The notes under the pieces were generated by a model. That model was not told the origin of the DNA. It saw only the letters and a program-made list of their open reading frames with translations, and did no database searches. Made by a program: the position numbers and the translations under genes. DNA of 39,119 nt, taken from positions 1-39,119 of the forward strand of contig JAGAVH010000013.1 of the NCBI GenBank assembly GCA_017942025.1, written 5' to 3'. This DNA comes from Ruminiclostridium sp. (GTDB lineage: Bacteria > Bacillota > Clostridia > Oscillospirales > Ruminococcaceae). Of the stretch, positions 6,905-15,869 are shown piece after piece. How positions within the stretch are numbered: the stretch's first letter is position 1; every line of letters starts with the position of its first letter.

Positions 6905-8611
6905 TCACATTCCCATCATTTCGCTGATCAGCCGTTCGAACTCATCCTCATCGTCAGAAGATTCACTCTGCTGCTTTTCAGCATAGGGGTTCTTACTGCT
7001 GCCGTCAAAGCTCTCGTTGAAAAGCTGTTCGTTTTCAGTTTCAACTCTGTAGCTTCCGATCTGGACATCGTTCTGTCTTAAATTGTCTGCAAGCTCGTTA
7101 GCTCTTGCTTCAAAAAGCTGTTTTGCCGCCTCGGTTTCGGTAAGTATCTCTACGGAAAGCTTTCCGCCTTCGCTTGTCATTTTTACCGTTATCTTACCTA
7201 AGGTTTCGGGAGTCAGCTCAACTGTGAAGGTCTGCTTGCCGTTGTTTTCAGAAGCTCTTTCATTTATTATCTGATAAGCCTCATTAACGGTCATCTTTAC
7301 AGGTGCCTGTGCCTTGACATTATCCTTTACAATAACGTCGGACTGTACATCATTCTTCATAATGCCGCCGTCTGTAAGCTCCTGCTTTACTGTTACCTTC
7401 TGCTTTGTTTCAAGGTCGCTGTCGGACTTTGTACCGCTGATGCTTTTTGCAAGCTGTAATGCTTCTTCGCTCTTTTCGGATATTTTCTTTCCTGCTCTTG
7501 CAAAGGTAGCTTCAAAATCTGCTGTTTCCTCTGCCGCCTCAGGAAGCTGCTCTGCCGCATTGTCGTTTTCCGCCTTTGTGCTGTGAGTATCCTTTACGCT
7601 GACTGTACTTTCGGTTATCTTCAGGGTAGCCTTGTCAGTCATCTGTCCGGGCTGTGCTGTGTTTTCCTGATCCTTTACAGAAATATCTGTTACAGTATCA
7701 TTTCTGCTGTCAGCTACTGTATCATCAGTCTGTATCATAGGATTCACAGCCTCGTTAACCTGTGCAGTTGTAATACTCTGCTGTAACTTCTGAGATGTAT
7801 GAGCCTCTGTTTTTTCGGATAATGTCAGATTGTCTGTCATTTCCTTTACGTCAGTAGCTTCTGATTCTGACTTATCGGATATTTCCACCTGTGCCTTATC
7901 AGACATCTTTGTTTCCGGTCTTACGGTTGTAATCACTTCCGGTTTATCGGATACAATATCCATATCTTCATCTGCAATTTCAGTCTGTACTGTTTTTACA
8001 TCAGTATCAGTTGTCTGCTCTGCGTCAGGCTTTTCAGTCATATCGGTTACATTATCCGGAGCAACTGTCTTGTTTTCAGGTATTGCAAAAGCGTCCTGAG
8101 TTTCAGCCATATCCGGAATAATATCCACAGCCTCTGCCTGCGTCTGAACTGTATCCTGAGCCGTTGTAAGTACCGCCTCAGCATTCTCTGTCAGCATTGC
8201 AGTATCCTCGGTCTGTAAAGTGATACCGTCAATAACCATCTCTTCCGAATCAAAGCTCATAAGCTCTGTAAGCTCAGCATTGGAGCCGTTTAAAAGCATT
8301 GCTATAAGCTCGCTTTGCGCATAGCCTGCGTTCTTCATCATAAGCTCTTTGTGCAACTGACTCATAAGCTCTGCCTGCTCTACAGGAATTACATTCTGTG
8401 CCTCCTGCATATCACCGTGCTGTTCTGTCATGGGCATTTCTGAACCGCTGACTGTCATAGCTTCTGTGTTTGCAGACTCCTTAGTACCCATCATATTGCT
8501 TAAAGTTCCGCCGAAGTCGCTTGCTGTGCCGTTTGTCATATCGGGTGCGGCAGCAGTGCCTGAGTAGCTCATATTCTGAGGTACAGCAGGCATTGCTGCA
8601 TTTATTGTCAT
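6905..8611 (-). CDS. fliK: Hook-length control protein FliK
   Basis: FliK is the exported ruler that switches secretion from hook to filament. Of 568 residues the first ~430 are low-complexity and rich in Thr, Asp, Glu, Val and Met, as in FliK rulers. The conserved C-terminal FliK domain is at about 450-540 (TVELTPETLGKITVKMTSEGG, with LxPExLGxI/V as key motif, then LFEARANELADNLRQNDVQI). The ATG at 8611 has the ideal AAAGGAGGTGA ribosome binding site. Unlike its neighbours it has its own promoter and an 85-nt leader, and it is separated from fliJ by 147 bp. Confidence 0.9.
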   Translation of the reverse strand: MTINAAMPAVPQNMSYSGTAAAPDMTNGTASDFGGTLSNMMGTKESANTEAMTVSGSEMPMTEQHGDMQEAQNVIPVEQAELMSQLHKELMMKNAGYAQSELIAMLLNGSNAELTELMSFDSEEMVIDGITLQTEDTAMLTENAEAVLTTAQDTVQTQAEAVDIIPDMAETQDAFAIPENKTVAPDNVTDMTEKPDAEQTTDTDVKTVQTEIADEDMDIVSDKPEVITTVRPETKMSDKAQVEISDKSESEATDVKEMTDNLTLSEKTEAHTSQKLQQSITTAQVNEAVNPMIQTDDTVADSRNDTVTDISVKDQENTAQPGQMTDKATLKITESTVSVKDTHSTKAENDNAAEQLPEAAEETADFEATFARAGKKISEKSEEALQLAKSISGTKSDSDLETKQKVTVKQELTDGGIMKNDVQSDVIVKDNVKAQAPVKMTVNEAYQIINERASENNGKQTFTVELTPETLGKITVKMTSEGGKLSVEILTETEAAKQLFEARANELADNLRQNDVQIGSYRVETENEQLFNESFDGSSKNPYAEKQQSESSDDEDEFERLISEMMGM

Positions 8612-8677
8612 ATTCTTTCACCTCCTTTCAAGGAAAATCATATTAAATCGGTTTTAACCGTATTTAAACTGTGGTTC

Positions 8678-8697
8678 TTAAAAATGGGCGCAATTAT
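8678..8697 (-). promoter_or_regulatory. Leader element shared with flgB and pilZ transcripts
   Basis: In the fliK leader, 27 nt after the -10, the minus strand carries ATAAT-TGCGCCC-ATTTTTAA. It matches the flgB leader (15670-15689) at 18 of 20 positions, and its core recurs in the pilZ leader. An upstream GGG can pair with the CCC. The function is unknown. Confidence 0.5.
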
Positions 8698-8719
8698 GGT
8701 TATAGTACCCCTTTTATAC

Positions 8720-8748
8720 ATTTTACCATAAATCTGATAAAAAGTCAA
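8720..8748 (-). promoter_or_regulatory. Internal sigma-A promoter of fliK
   Basis: On the minus strand a -35 TTGACT (8743-8748) and -10 TAAAAT (8720-8725) are 17 nt apart in the fliJ-fliK gap. The promoter gives fliK and downstream hook, stator and switch genes a second transcript start. Confidence 0.75.
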
Positions 8749-8758
8749 ATATTTTAGG

Positions 8759-9202
8759 TTAATTTTCACGAAAAGTTGAATTGGAAACAAACTCCTCGAT
8801 AAAAAGCTCTGATTCCTTCTGCTCTTCGTATTTATATTGCTCTATCTGTTTTTCTTCCAGCTTTTCTATCTTTGAGACCTCTTTGGTAGCATCCACCACC
8901 TTCTGGAGCTGTGCCTGTACCTCTTCCTCCTTCTGCACGATTGCCGCCTTTATACGGTAAATATCCTGCTGGAGAGAGGAGATATATTTCTTATGCAAAG
9001 AGATTCTCATGACATTGGTGCCTGATTTCAGAAGCTCTTCAAGCTTTTCTATCGCCTGATCGTATTCAAGGTTCTTGTTCTCAAGCGCCTTGTTTATGTC
9101 GGCAAGCTCGGCTCTCAGACGTCCAAGCTGATTTTTTTCGCTGTCCAGTATCTGTTCGTTGTACTTTTTCAGCGATTCAAGAGTAAATTTGAATTTTTTC
9201 AT
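8759..9202 (-). CDS. fliJ: Flagellar export chaperone FliJ
   Basis: FliJ is the soluble coiled-coil stalk of the FliI export ATPase and resembles the gamma stalk of F-type ATPases. The 147-residue length is typical. The N-terminus KKFKFTLESLKKYNEQ is characteristic, and nearly the whole chain is one heptad-rich, highly charged helix pair (Gln, Glu, Lys). No membrane segment is seen. It starts 10 bp after fliI, so it is likely translated with it. Confidence 0.9.
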   Translation of the reverse strand: MKKFKFTLESLKKYNEQILDSEKNQLGRLRAELADINKALENKNLEYDQAIEKLEELLKSGTNVMRISLHKKYISSLQQDIYRIKAAIVQKEEEVQAQLQKVVDATKEVSKIEKLEEKQIEQYKYEEQKESELFIEEFVSNSTFREN

Positions 9203-9212
9203 AGGCTAAATA

Positions 9213-10517
9213 TTATGATACCGCCTCTTTGAGCATCCTTATGGTATCCTCCATATCGAAGGATTCCTTGACGCCCTGAGTCAGAAATCCGTTTATCTTG
9301 TCTATCTTCTTTATTGCCTCGTCAAGTGCCGGGTTTGTACCCTTTTTATATGCACCGATGGCAATAAGGTCGGCGTTGTTTGTGTACATTGACAAGAGGT
9401 TGCGGAGCTTACCTGCCGCTACCTGATGCTCCTTGTCGGCAATTACCGACATAAGTCGGGAAATGCTCGGGAGTATATCGATAGCGGGATAGTGGTTCTG
9501 CGCCGCTATTTTTCGACTTAAAACTATATGCCCGTCAATGATGCCTCGAACTGTATCCGAGATAGGCTCGTTTGTGTCGTCGCCTTCCACAAGTACCGCA
9601 TAGATACCTGTAATACTGCCCTTTTCAAAGCAGCCTGCCCTTTCAAGGAGCTTCGGCATCGCCGCATAGATTGAGGGCGTATAGCCTCTCGCTATCGGCG
9701 GCTCACCTGTGGAAAGTCCGACCTCTCGCTGTGCCATTGCAAAACGAGTGAGGTTATCCATCATCAGCAGTACGTCCTTACCCTGAGAGCAGAAATATTC
9801 CGCTATCGCAGTTGCTGTCATAGGGCATTTATTTCTCATCATAGCAGGCTGGTCAGAGGTAGCGACTACTACCACCGATCTTGCCATACCCTCTTCGCCA
9901 AGGTCGTTTTCTATAAATTCTCTTACTTCTCGTCCACGTTCTCCCACAAGTGCGATAACGTTGAGGTCAGCCTTGACCTTTCTGGCTATCATACCCATAA
10001 GAGTGGATTTTCCGACGCCTGAGCCTGCAAAGATGCCCATACGCTGTCCCTTGCCTATTGTCAGCAGTCCGTCGATGGCTTTTACGCCAAGCTCTATCGG
10101 CTCTGCTATCTTAGGTCTTACAAGAGGGTTTACGGGTACGCCTGCAATAGGTACGCTGTCGGTATATTCTATCGGCGGTCCTCCGTCAAGAGGATTGCCT
10201 ATAGCGTCAATAATTCTTCCGATAAGCTTGTTACCTGTCTTTACCATAAGCTTATCGCCTGTGTTGTCAACGATACTACCCGGACCTATACCTTCAATAT
10301 CGGTGTAGGGCATAAGCAGTACCCTGTGATCGCTGAAGCCTACCACCTCCGCATATATGTGACTCTGCATATCCTTTGAATAGATACGGCAGACATCTCC
10401 CATATTGCAGACAGGTCCGCTTGACTCTATGGTAAGCCCTACGATTTTTTCAATTTTACCCATATACCGATAGATATCGGCACTTTTAAGTTCCTTTGTA
10501 AATCCTTTAAGGTCCAT
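9213..10517 (-). CDS. fliI: Flagellar export ATPase FliI
   Basis: FliI is the hexameric ATPase of the flagellar type III export apparatus. The 434 residues have the F1-beta-like layout: an N-terminal beta barrel, then Walker A GSGVGKS at 165-171, the family signature GERGREVREF at about 193-202, and Walker B LLMMDNLTRFAMAQRE. The RGYTPSIYAAMPKLLERAG segment is diagnostic of FliI/SctN ATPases. The ATG at 10517 follows GAAAGGAAAGCG. It is flanked by fliH (its negative regulator) and fliJ (its stalk), as expected. Confidence 0.97.
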   Translation of the reverse strand: MDLKGFTKELKSADIYRYMGKIEKIVGLTIESSGPVCNMGDVCRIYSKDMQSHIYAEVVGFSDHRVLLMPYTDIEGIGPGSIVDNTGDKLMVKTGNKLIGRIIDAIGNPLDGGPPIEYTDSVPIAGVPVNPLVRPKIAEPIELGVKAIDGLLTIGKGQRMGIFAGSGVGKSTLMGMIARKVKADLNVIALVGERGREVREFIENDLGEEGMARSVVVVATSDQPAMMRNKCPMTATAIAEYFCSQGKDVLLMMDNLTRFAMAQREVGLSTGEPPIARGYTPSIYAAMPKLLERAGCFEKGSITGIYAVLVEGDDTNEPISDTVRGIIDGHIVLSRKIAAQNHYPAIDILPSISRLMSVIADKEHQVAAGKLRNLLSMYTNNADLIAIGAYKKGTNPALDEAIKKIDKINGFLTQGVKESFDMEDTIRMLKEAVS

Positions 10518-10550
10518 TAAGAGTCGCTTTCCTTTCGGTAGCTGTTGCTT

Positions 10551-11537
10551 TTATTCCTGATTTTCGTCAAGGGGAGCTTCTGCCACGGAAGGCTCTTCCG
10601 TCACAGCGACAGCCTCTGCTTCAGCTGTTTCCTGTTCTTCCTTCTTGCGCTTTCTGCCCGAAGGTGCCTTGCGGTACTTACCCTTGCCCAGCTCCTCAAT
10701 CATTTTGAGCTGCGTCATAATTCCTGCGTCGGTTATCTCGCTGCCGTTGTCAATTATAACAGTTCCGCTGGGTGCGTCCTTCAGCACCTCAATTTCCACC
10801 GTCTTTACATTGGTAAGCAGTTTTTTGAAATAATCGGCGTCGGCAGGCATTTCCTCGCTGATATCCGTTTTGGCTAGAGTTATTTTTACAAACTCACTGC
10901 CACGGAATGCCTTTCCTGCCTCTTTTACCGTCTTTTTTACTATAGCCTTATCCTTCTGGGCAAGACTGTTTAAGGTCACACGGTTTACGATTTCCATCAC
11001 CGTGTCGAAAATTTCGCTTTCATACTCGTCATAGAGCTCGGCTCTTTCGGCAACTATCTGTTCGGAGATGCTCTTTAATTCAAGAAGCATATCCTTGCAT
11101 TTCATAAGACCTTTTTTATAGCCGTCATCGTGTCCTTTTGCAAAGCCGTCAGCCTCCGCCTTTGCGAATATCTCCTCTGCCTGCCTTTTAGCCTGTTCGG
11201 CATATTCAGCCGCCTGCTGTTCGGTAGTACGGAAGATATTTTCCGCCTTCTGCTTTGCCTCTGCAAGAGCCTTTTCGCCCTCGTCGTGATAGAACGCCTT
11301 TATTCGCTCTATTTCTTCATCTATTATCTGCTCTCTTTCAGACTGAGCCTGCATAGCCGCCGCTTTTTCCGCCGCAACCGCAGTATTTTCCTCAGCCTCG
11401 GATTGCCCCTCCGCCCTGTCAGGCAGACTATCCTTACGGGCTATGGTGTTATCTATGACTATCGTTCCGCCGCTTTGCGGATTGTTTGCCACGGGATAAA
11501 CGCCAAAGCCCCTCGGAGCTTTATATATTCCTGCCAA
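10551..11537 (-). CDS. fliH: Flagellar assembly protein FliH
   Basis: FliH is the peripheral stator-like partner that holds FliI at the export gate. Residues about 60-170 form a long Ala/Glu/Gln/Lys-rich coiled coil (QQAAEYAEQAKRQAEEIFAKA), followed by the V-type subunit E-like C-terminal domain (ELYDEYESEIFDTVMEIVNRVT). The acidic tail after about 285 is unusual. The start is a TTG at 11537 with GAGGA about 7 nt upstream. It sits between fliG and fliI. Confidence 0.88.
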   Translation of the reverse strand: MAGIYKAPRGFGVYPVANNPQSGGTIVIDNTIARKDSLPDRAEGQSEAEENTAVAAEKAAAMQAQSEREQIIDEEIERIKAFYHDEGEKALAEAKQKAENIFRTTEQQAAEYAEQAKRQAEEIFAKAEADGFAKGHDDGYKKGLMKCKDMLLELKSISEQIVAERAELYDEYESEIFDTVMEIVNRVTLNSLAQKDKAIVKKTVKEAGKAFRGSEFVKITLAKTDISEEMPADADYFKKLLTNVKTVEIEVLKDAPSGTVIIDNGSEITDAGIMTQLKMIEELGKGKYRKAPSGRKRKKEEQETAEAEAVAVTEEPSVAEAPLDENQE

Positions 11538-11567
11538 AGCAGTTTCCTCGCTTTCGCCAAAATAAAA

Positions 11568-12575
11568 TTACGCAATAACCTCGTCTTCCTTGCCGCCCTT
11601 GGAGATAACAAGTACACCCTGATCTTCAAGTCCACGGATGATGGAAACGATTCTCTGCTGTGCCTCTTCAACATCACGCATACGGATATTGTGCAGATAT
11701 TCAACGTCTGTCTGGGTACTTTCACGCATACGGGTTGACATATTGGAGTAGATGCACTCGGCAACCTCGGGAGTTGAACCCTTGATTGCTATAGCAAGAT
11801 CCTTGGCGTCAACCTCAGGAATAAACGCCTGAATAGCCATAGAATCCAGAGAAATGATATCCTCGAATACGAACATCTTTGAACGGATTTCGTCTGCGAG
11901 CTTGGGATCGCGGAGATTGAGTTCGTCGAAGATGTGCTTTTCTGTCGCTCTGTCTACATTATTGAGGACATCCGCAACATAGTTGATACCGCCGACCTCC
12001 ATACTGTCGGTGGTAATAAGGCTGGCAAACTTCTTTTCAAGAGTCTGCTCAATGGACTTGATGACATCAGGTGAAGCCCTGTCCATCTTTGCCATTCTTT
12101 CAACTACATCGATTCTTGTCTTTTTCGGCAATTCGCTGAGTATCGCAGACGCCTGGTCGCTACGCGCATAGGAGAGAATCAGCGCAATAGTCTGCGGATG
12201 CTCATTCTGTACGATAGCAAGCAGGTTTTTATAGTCAGCCTTTCTGACAAAGGCAAACGCCTTTGTCTTGAGCTGTTTTGTAATCTTTTCAAAAAGCGCC
12301 TGAGCCGCCGCTTCACCAAAGGCTTTTTCAAGTACGTCACGGGCATATTCCACACCGCCCTCGGAGATTACCTTCTGGGTGAGGCAAAGCTCGTAGAACT
12401 CGTTAAGCACCTCGTCAACCGTATCCATAGGATAATAGTCCATACGGGCAAGCTCAAAGGTAACCTGCTCTACTTCTTCATCGGTAAAGTGCTTGAATAC
12501 CTCGGAGGCATTCTCGGTACCGATGGAAGAAATGATTATAGCCGCCTTCTGGGTATTTGTAAGTGTATTACTCAT
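11568..12575 (-). CDS. fliG: Flagellar motor switch protein FliG
   Basis: FliG is the rotor protein that contacts the MotA stator. The 335-residue length is standard. The N-terminal FliF-binding domain carries QKAAIIISSIGTENASEVFKH. The middle domain has the EHPQTIAL motif (about 134-141) that binds FliM. The C-terminal domain has the charged torque helix (KMFVFEDIISLDSMAIQAFIPEVDAKDLAIAIKG, key motif MFVFEDI). The ATG at 12575 follows GAAGGATGATAAT. It lies 20 bp downstream of fliF. Confidence 0.97.
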   Translation of the reverse strand: MSNTLTNTQKAAIIISSIGTENASEVFKHFTDEEVEQVTFELARMDYYPMDTVDEVLNEFYELCLTQKVISEGGVEYARDVLEKAFGEAAAQALFEKITKQLKTKAFAFVRKADYKNLLAIVQNEHPQTIALILSYARSDQASAILSELPKKTRIDVVERMAKMDRASPDVIKSIEQTLEKKFASLITTDSMEVGGINYVADVLNNVDRATEKHIFDELNLRDPKLADEIRSKMFVFEDIISLDSMAIQAFIPEVDAKDLAIAIKGSTPEVAECIYSNMSTRMRESTQTDVEYLHNIRMRDVEEAQQRIVSIIRGLEDQGVLVISKGGKEDEVIA

Positions 12576-12595
12576 CTATTATCATCCTTCTGTAA

Positions 12596-14218
12596 TCAAT
12601 ATTCGTCTCTTAAAAGTGAACGGATAAGCTGTGCCACAACATCGGGGTTTGTATGGGAGAATTCCTTGATTTCCTTGCGGAGTAACGCACCCTTTGATTC
12701 GCTGTTGTATTCGTCCAGCTTCTGTACCACGAATTCGTCGTCCTCCTCTGCGGGAGCTTCGTATGCAAGCTGTGCCGCCTGTGCTTCTGCCGCCGCCGCT
12801 GCAGCTGCTGCCGCTCTTTCTCTTGCCTTTGCCTTTTTCTTCTTCCTGGAGTTGCCTGCAAGAATTGCAATGATAAGAAGCATAAGTACAAAGAAGCCGA
12901 GTGATACGATAAGCAGATACATCCAGTCGGTGTTTGCACCGCCGCCGATGATACCGATGTCACCGTTGTTGCCGTGGCTGGGATTGATAACGAAGGGATA
13001 GTTTGCAACTGTGACATTAGCCACCTCTGCACCGATTGCAAAGGCTACTACCTCACGGAGCGTTTCCTTCTCTGCTTCCAGCATGCTGGTTTCGTCAACG
13101 GTTACAGCCGCTGTTATTCTGTCAATGGAATAACCGCTCTTTTCAAGCTGTTTGATTTCTGTATTTACAAGATGCTTTACAGTTGTGGAGTTCTGATAAT
13201 AGTATTCTCCTTCATCGTCACCCTCAATAGTAGGGTAATTCGGAGAAATATCGCTGTTGCCTGTTGTACCTACAACGCCCGATAACGAACCGATACCGCC
13301 CCAACCCTCGTTCTTGGTGGTGCTTTCGATCATACCGCCGAGCGTTCCGTCCTCGGCAATAGAGGGTGTGTAGATGGTAAGCTCGGACTTTGATTTGTCA
13401 AAGTTCAGCGCAACGTTTACGTTTATGGTATAGTCCTTGTACAGCTTTTTGAGAGTGCCGTCAAGCTGTTCTTCAAGAAGCTTCTGTACTCTTTCCTGGA
13501 AATTGAGTCTTGACTGATAGAGCGCGTCCTCTTCTACTGTGCCTGTGTCACCTGTCAGAAGCTCGCCGCCGGAATCAACCACCGAGATGTTTTCCTTTTT
13601 AAGTCCGGGCAGAGAGTTTAAAATAAGAGCATGAATACCGTCAACCTGTTCAGAGGTGAGTGTATAACCGCTTCTTACCTCCAGCATTGCGCTGACTCTG
13701 GGCTCTTCCTTCTTGTCAGAAATAACATAGTTGTCATTCTGAGGGAGCATGATAAGCACCTTTGAGTTGTCAATGCCCTTTATTGTGTTTATTGCATTCA
13801 TAAGGTGAGTCTGGAGCTGTTGTACCTGAAGCACCTTCTTTTCGGTATCTGTTGACCACATACCGATTCCGTTGTTCCAGATATCAAAATTGAAGGTGGA
13901 TTTGGGATAGCCCTGAATACTCAGCTGCATTCTGATATTGTCAGCCTGCTCGGCAGGTACTCTGATGCTGCCGTCTGTTCCCATTACGACATCGGTTATG
14001 CCAAGGTCGTTGATGGCTGTAACTACCTGTCCAGCTTCAACATTGTCCAGTCCCGTATATATTGCAGTATAGCTCTTCTGGTTAAGTATTACCGTAAGTA
14101 CGATTGCCGCCACGATAACCACACATAAGGCGGTTATAATGAATATCTTGGTGCCCTTTGCAATCGCATTCCACTTTTCGGCAAAGCTCTTCCAGAATGC
14201 AGAAAGTTTATCCTTCAT
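12596..14218 (-). CDS. fliF: Flagellar MS-ring protein FliF
   Basis: FliF builds the membrane-embedded MS ring that carries FliG and houses the export gate. It has 540 residues with two membrane helices, at about 24-44 and about 433-455. Between them lie the YscJ/FliF ring-building motifs (YTAIYTGLDNVEAGQVV, STFNFDIWNNGIGMWSTDTEK). An Ala-rich stretch at about 470-490 precedes the conserved FliG-binding C-terminus ending NPDVVAQLIRSLLRDEY. The ATG at 14218 is followed by a basic cytoplasmic N-terminus. Confidence 0.97.
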   Translation of the reverse strand: MKDKLSAFWKSFAEKWNAIAKGTKIFIITALCVVIVAAIVLTVILNQKSYTAIYTGLDNVEAGQVVTAINDLGITDVVMGTDGSIRVPAEQADNIRMQLSIQGYPKSTFNFDIWNNGIGMWSTDTEKKVLQVQQLQTHLMNAINTIKGIDNSKVLIMLPQNDNYVISDKKEEPRVSAMLEVRSGYTLTSEQVDGIHALILNSLPGLKKENISVVDSGGELLTGDTGTVEEDALYQSRLNFQERVQKLLEEQLDGTLKKLYKDYTINVNVALNFDKSKSELTIYTPSIAEDGTLGGMIESTTKNEGWGGIGSLSGVVGTTGNSDISPNYPTIEGDDEGEYYYQNSTTVKHLVNTEIKQLEKSGYSIDRITAAVTVDETSMLEAEKETLREVVAFAIGAEVANVTVANYPFVINPSHGNNGDIGIIGGGANTDWMYLLIVSLGFFVLMLLIIAILAGNSRKKKKAKARERAAAAAAAAAEAQAAQLAYEAPAEEDDEFVVQKLDEYNSESKGALLRKEIKEFSHTNPDVVAQLIRSLLRDEY

Positions 14219-14273
14219 TATGTAAAATTATTCCTTTTCTTTGTATTGCCGTTGCTGTTAATTCATGCTGTTA

Positions 14274-14585
14274 TTACACGTTCATACGCATTATTTCATT
14301 GTATGCGTCCACAGCCTTGTTCTTTACAGTAACAAGAAGGTCAACAGCTGTTGCCGCTTTTTCGAGGTTTACCTGAACCTGTGCCAGGTCGTCTATATCG
14401 CCAAGCATAAGATCGATGGCGTCCTGCTGTACCTGTGCGTCGGTTTCCTTTACATTGTCAACAAGTGACTTGAAAACATCAAGAAAGGTAGCCTCGCCCT
14501 CTGCTTCTTCGGTTTTATTAACAGCGTTTGCACCCATAGTTCTTTCCATAGGGGATATACTGCTTGTAAGAGGTACTATAAACAT
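14274..14585 (-). CDS. fliE: Flagellar hook-basal body complex protein FliE
   Basis: FliE joins the MS ring to the proximal rod. The 103 residues include the family pattern FLDVFKSLVDNVKETDAQVQQDAIDLMLGDIDDLAQV, in which the DxxLxxGxxxDLHxVmi motif of FliE is relaxed to DLMLGDIDDLAQV. The C-terminal helix KAATAVDLLVTVKNKAVDAYNEIMRMNV is typical. The ATG at 14585 has AAGGAGGAATTGAA upstream. It lies between flgC and fliF, the canonical order. Confidence 0.94.
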   Translation of the reverse strand: MFIVPLTSSISPMERTMGANAVNKTEEAEGEATFLDVFKSLVDNVKETDAQVQQDAIDLMLGDIDDLAQVQVNLEKAATAVDLLVTVKNKAVDAYNEIMRMNV

Positions 14586-14608
14586 TTCAATTCCTCCTTA
14601 TAGTCACA

Positions 14609-15088
14609 TTACTGACCGATGGACAGCGCCTGCTGTGCCATGGATTTTACCGCATTGAGTACCGCCAGATTGGATTCGTAGGAGCGGGTAGCCGCTAAAG
14701 CGTCCATCTCCTCCTCCGCAATATCTACGTTGGGCAGATAATAATATCCGTCCTCGTCGGCGTCGGGGTGTGTGGGATCATATACGGGAGTGAGGGGAGT
14801 TTCATCCTCGACAATCTCGGTTACCAGTACGCCCTTGTTCTTTGCCGCGTGTAAAGGTCCGTTTACAATGCCTGTTTCAATCTGCTGTTTTCTCTTCGCT
14901 ATAACTTCGTCAAGCACCGAATCAAAGCCCTTGTTTTCTCTGAACAGCACCACCTGTCTTCTGTAGGGAGTACCATCCTCGGTCCTTGTTGTCTTTGCAT
15001 TTGCTACATTGTGAGCTATTACGTCAAGACGAAGTCTTTCTGCCGCCATAGCTGACGCAGAAATATTCATTGAGCTTAAAAATGCCAT
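14609..15088 (-). CDS. flgC: Flagellar basal-body rod protein FlgC
   Basis: FlgC is a proximal rod subunit. The N-terminal rod motif is present (FLSSMNISASAMAAERLRLDVIAHNVANAKTTRT, with the AERLRLDVIAHNVANA core), followed by the FlgC-specific PYRRQVVLF segment and the C-terminal VDIAEEEMDALAATRSYESNLAVLNAVKSM helix. The 159-residue length is slightly long for FlgC because of an acidic loop at about 105-120 (HPDADEDGYYYLP). It is 80 bp after flgB. Confidence 0.96.
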   Translation of the reverse strand: MAFLSSMNISASAMAAERLRLDVIAHNVANAKTTRTEDGTPYRRQVVLFRENKGFDSVLDEVIAKRKQQIETGIVNGPLHAAKNKGVLVTEIVEDETPLTPVYDPTHPDADEDGYYYLPNVDIAEEEMDALAATRSYESNLAVLNAVKSMAQQALSIGQ

Positions 15089-15168
15089 TTCAGGATTCTT
15101 CCTTTCTTAAAAATTCGGGAAATCCTTTTCCGTTTTCTATATCCTTAAATCTTGTCGCTTATTTGCTA

Positions 15169-15555
15169 TCAGGATGTTTTCATTGCGGAGCGAAGTCTTG
15201 TGAACTGACCGTTCATCTGATTCTTCAGCGCCTGATACTGCAACTGTACCTTTGCAAGCTCTGCAGACTGTGAATCCACATCAACGTTGTTGCCGTCGGG
15301 CTGAGTGTTGGTGCTTTCGTCGATAACCACCCTTGTAACAAGGTCTATCTGCTTTGCACCGGGCGCTACCTTGCCGCCTACCACACTGCCGCTTTCCAGT
15401 CTGTCCTTCAGCACGGCATAAAAGTCAAGATACTTGCAGTTATAGTCGGGGGTGTCCTGATTCGCAATGTTCTGAGCAATAACCTGCTGCTTCTGCCAGA
15501 GTACAGACAGACCCTGCTCTGTTACCCTGAATGAGTTTGTGTTAAACAGTGCCAA
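15169..15555 (-). CDS. flgB: Flagellar basal-body rod protein FlgB
   Basis: FlgB is the rod subunit next to the MS ring and the first gene of this operon. The TTG at 15555 (128 aa) is chosen because a perfect AGGAGG (15564-15569) lies 8 nt upstream; the longer frame to 15585 would include that site within coding sequence. The rod motif VLWQKQQVIAQNIANQDTPDYNCKYLDF has the QNIANxDTP core. The C-terminal region (NNVDVDSQSAELAKVQLQYQALKNQM) is the usual rod helix. Confidence 0.95.
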   Translation of the reverse strand: MALFNTNSFRVTEQGLSVLWQKQQVIAQNIANQDTPDYNCKYLDFYAVLKDRLESGSVVGGKVAPGAKQIDLVTRVVIDESTNTQPDGNNVDVDSQSAELAKVQLQYQALKNQMNGQFTRLRSAMKTS

Positions 15556-15669
15556 TTTTACTACCTCCTGAAATTTTTTCAACATATTGTATTTTACTGA
15601 AATAAATTACACTATATGTTGATTTTTACTAATAATTGTGATAAATCTGACCGCTTTTTTGTAACATTT

Positions 15670-15689
15670 TTAAAAAAGGGCGCAGTTAT
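15670..15689 (-). promoter_or_regulatory. Leader element of the flgB operon shared with fliK and pilZ
   Basis: Twenty-five nt after the flgB -10 the minus strand reads ATAAC-TGCGCCC-TTTTTTAA, 18/20 identical to the fliK leader element at 8678-8697. GGG at 15691-15693 on the opposite side of the core can pair with the CCC. The rest of the 284-bp gap to 15869 holds only the promoter and AT-rich DNA. Confidence 0.5.
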
Positions 15690-15709
15690 ACCCATTTATT
15701 CAATTCTAT

Positions 15710-15738
15710 ATTATACAACATTTTTCAAGGGTTTTCAA
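15710..15738 (-). promoter_or_regulatory. Sigma-A promoter of the flagellar operon (PflgB)
   Basis: On the minus strand TTGAAA (15733-15738) and TATAAT (15710-15715) are separated by exactly 17 nt. The -35 is embedded in a small palindrome GGGTT-GAA-AACCC (about 15729-15741) that could be a regulator site. The -10 lies 155 nt before the flgB start, leaving a long leader. Confidence 0.85.
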
Positions 15739-15869
15739 CCCAAAATGGCGATTTAATCAAGGATTTCTTGTATTTTGTACGGGTTGTTGAATAATTATGG
15801 TGATTTTTTGTATAAATGTACTATTTTATTTGCTATATATGTTAATATTGCTTCAGTGAGTTAATCAAT

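Noticed and set aside
7083-8099. Several plus-strand frames opposite fliK
   Set aside because: They are Ser/Val-rich antisense shadows of the low-complexity FliK ruler and lack ribosome binding sites.
15586-15690. c-di-GMP riboswitch in the flgB leader
   Set aside because: Suggested by the motility context, but I could not find the conserved GEMM-I or GEMM-II core or its tetraloop and receptor.
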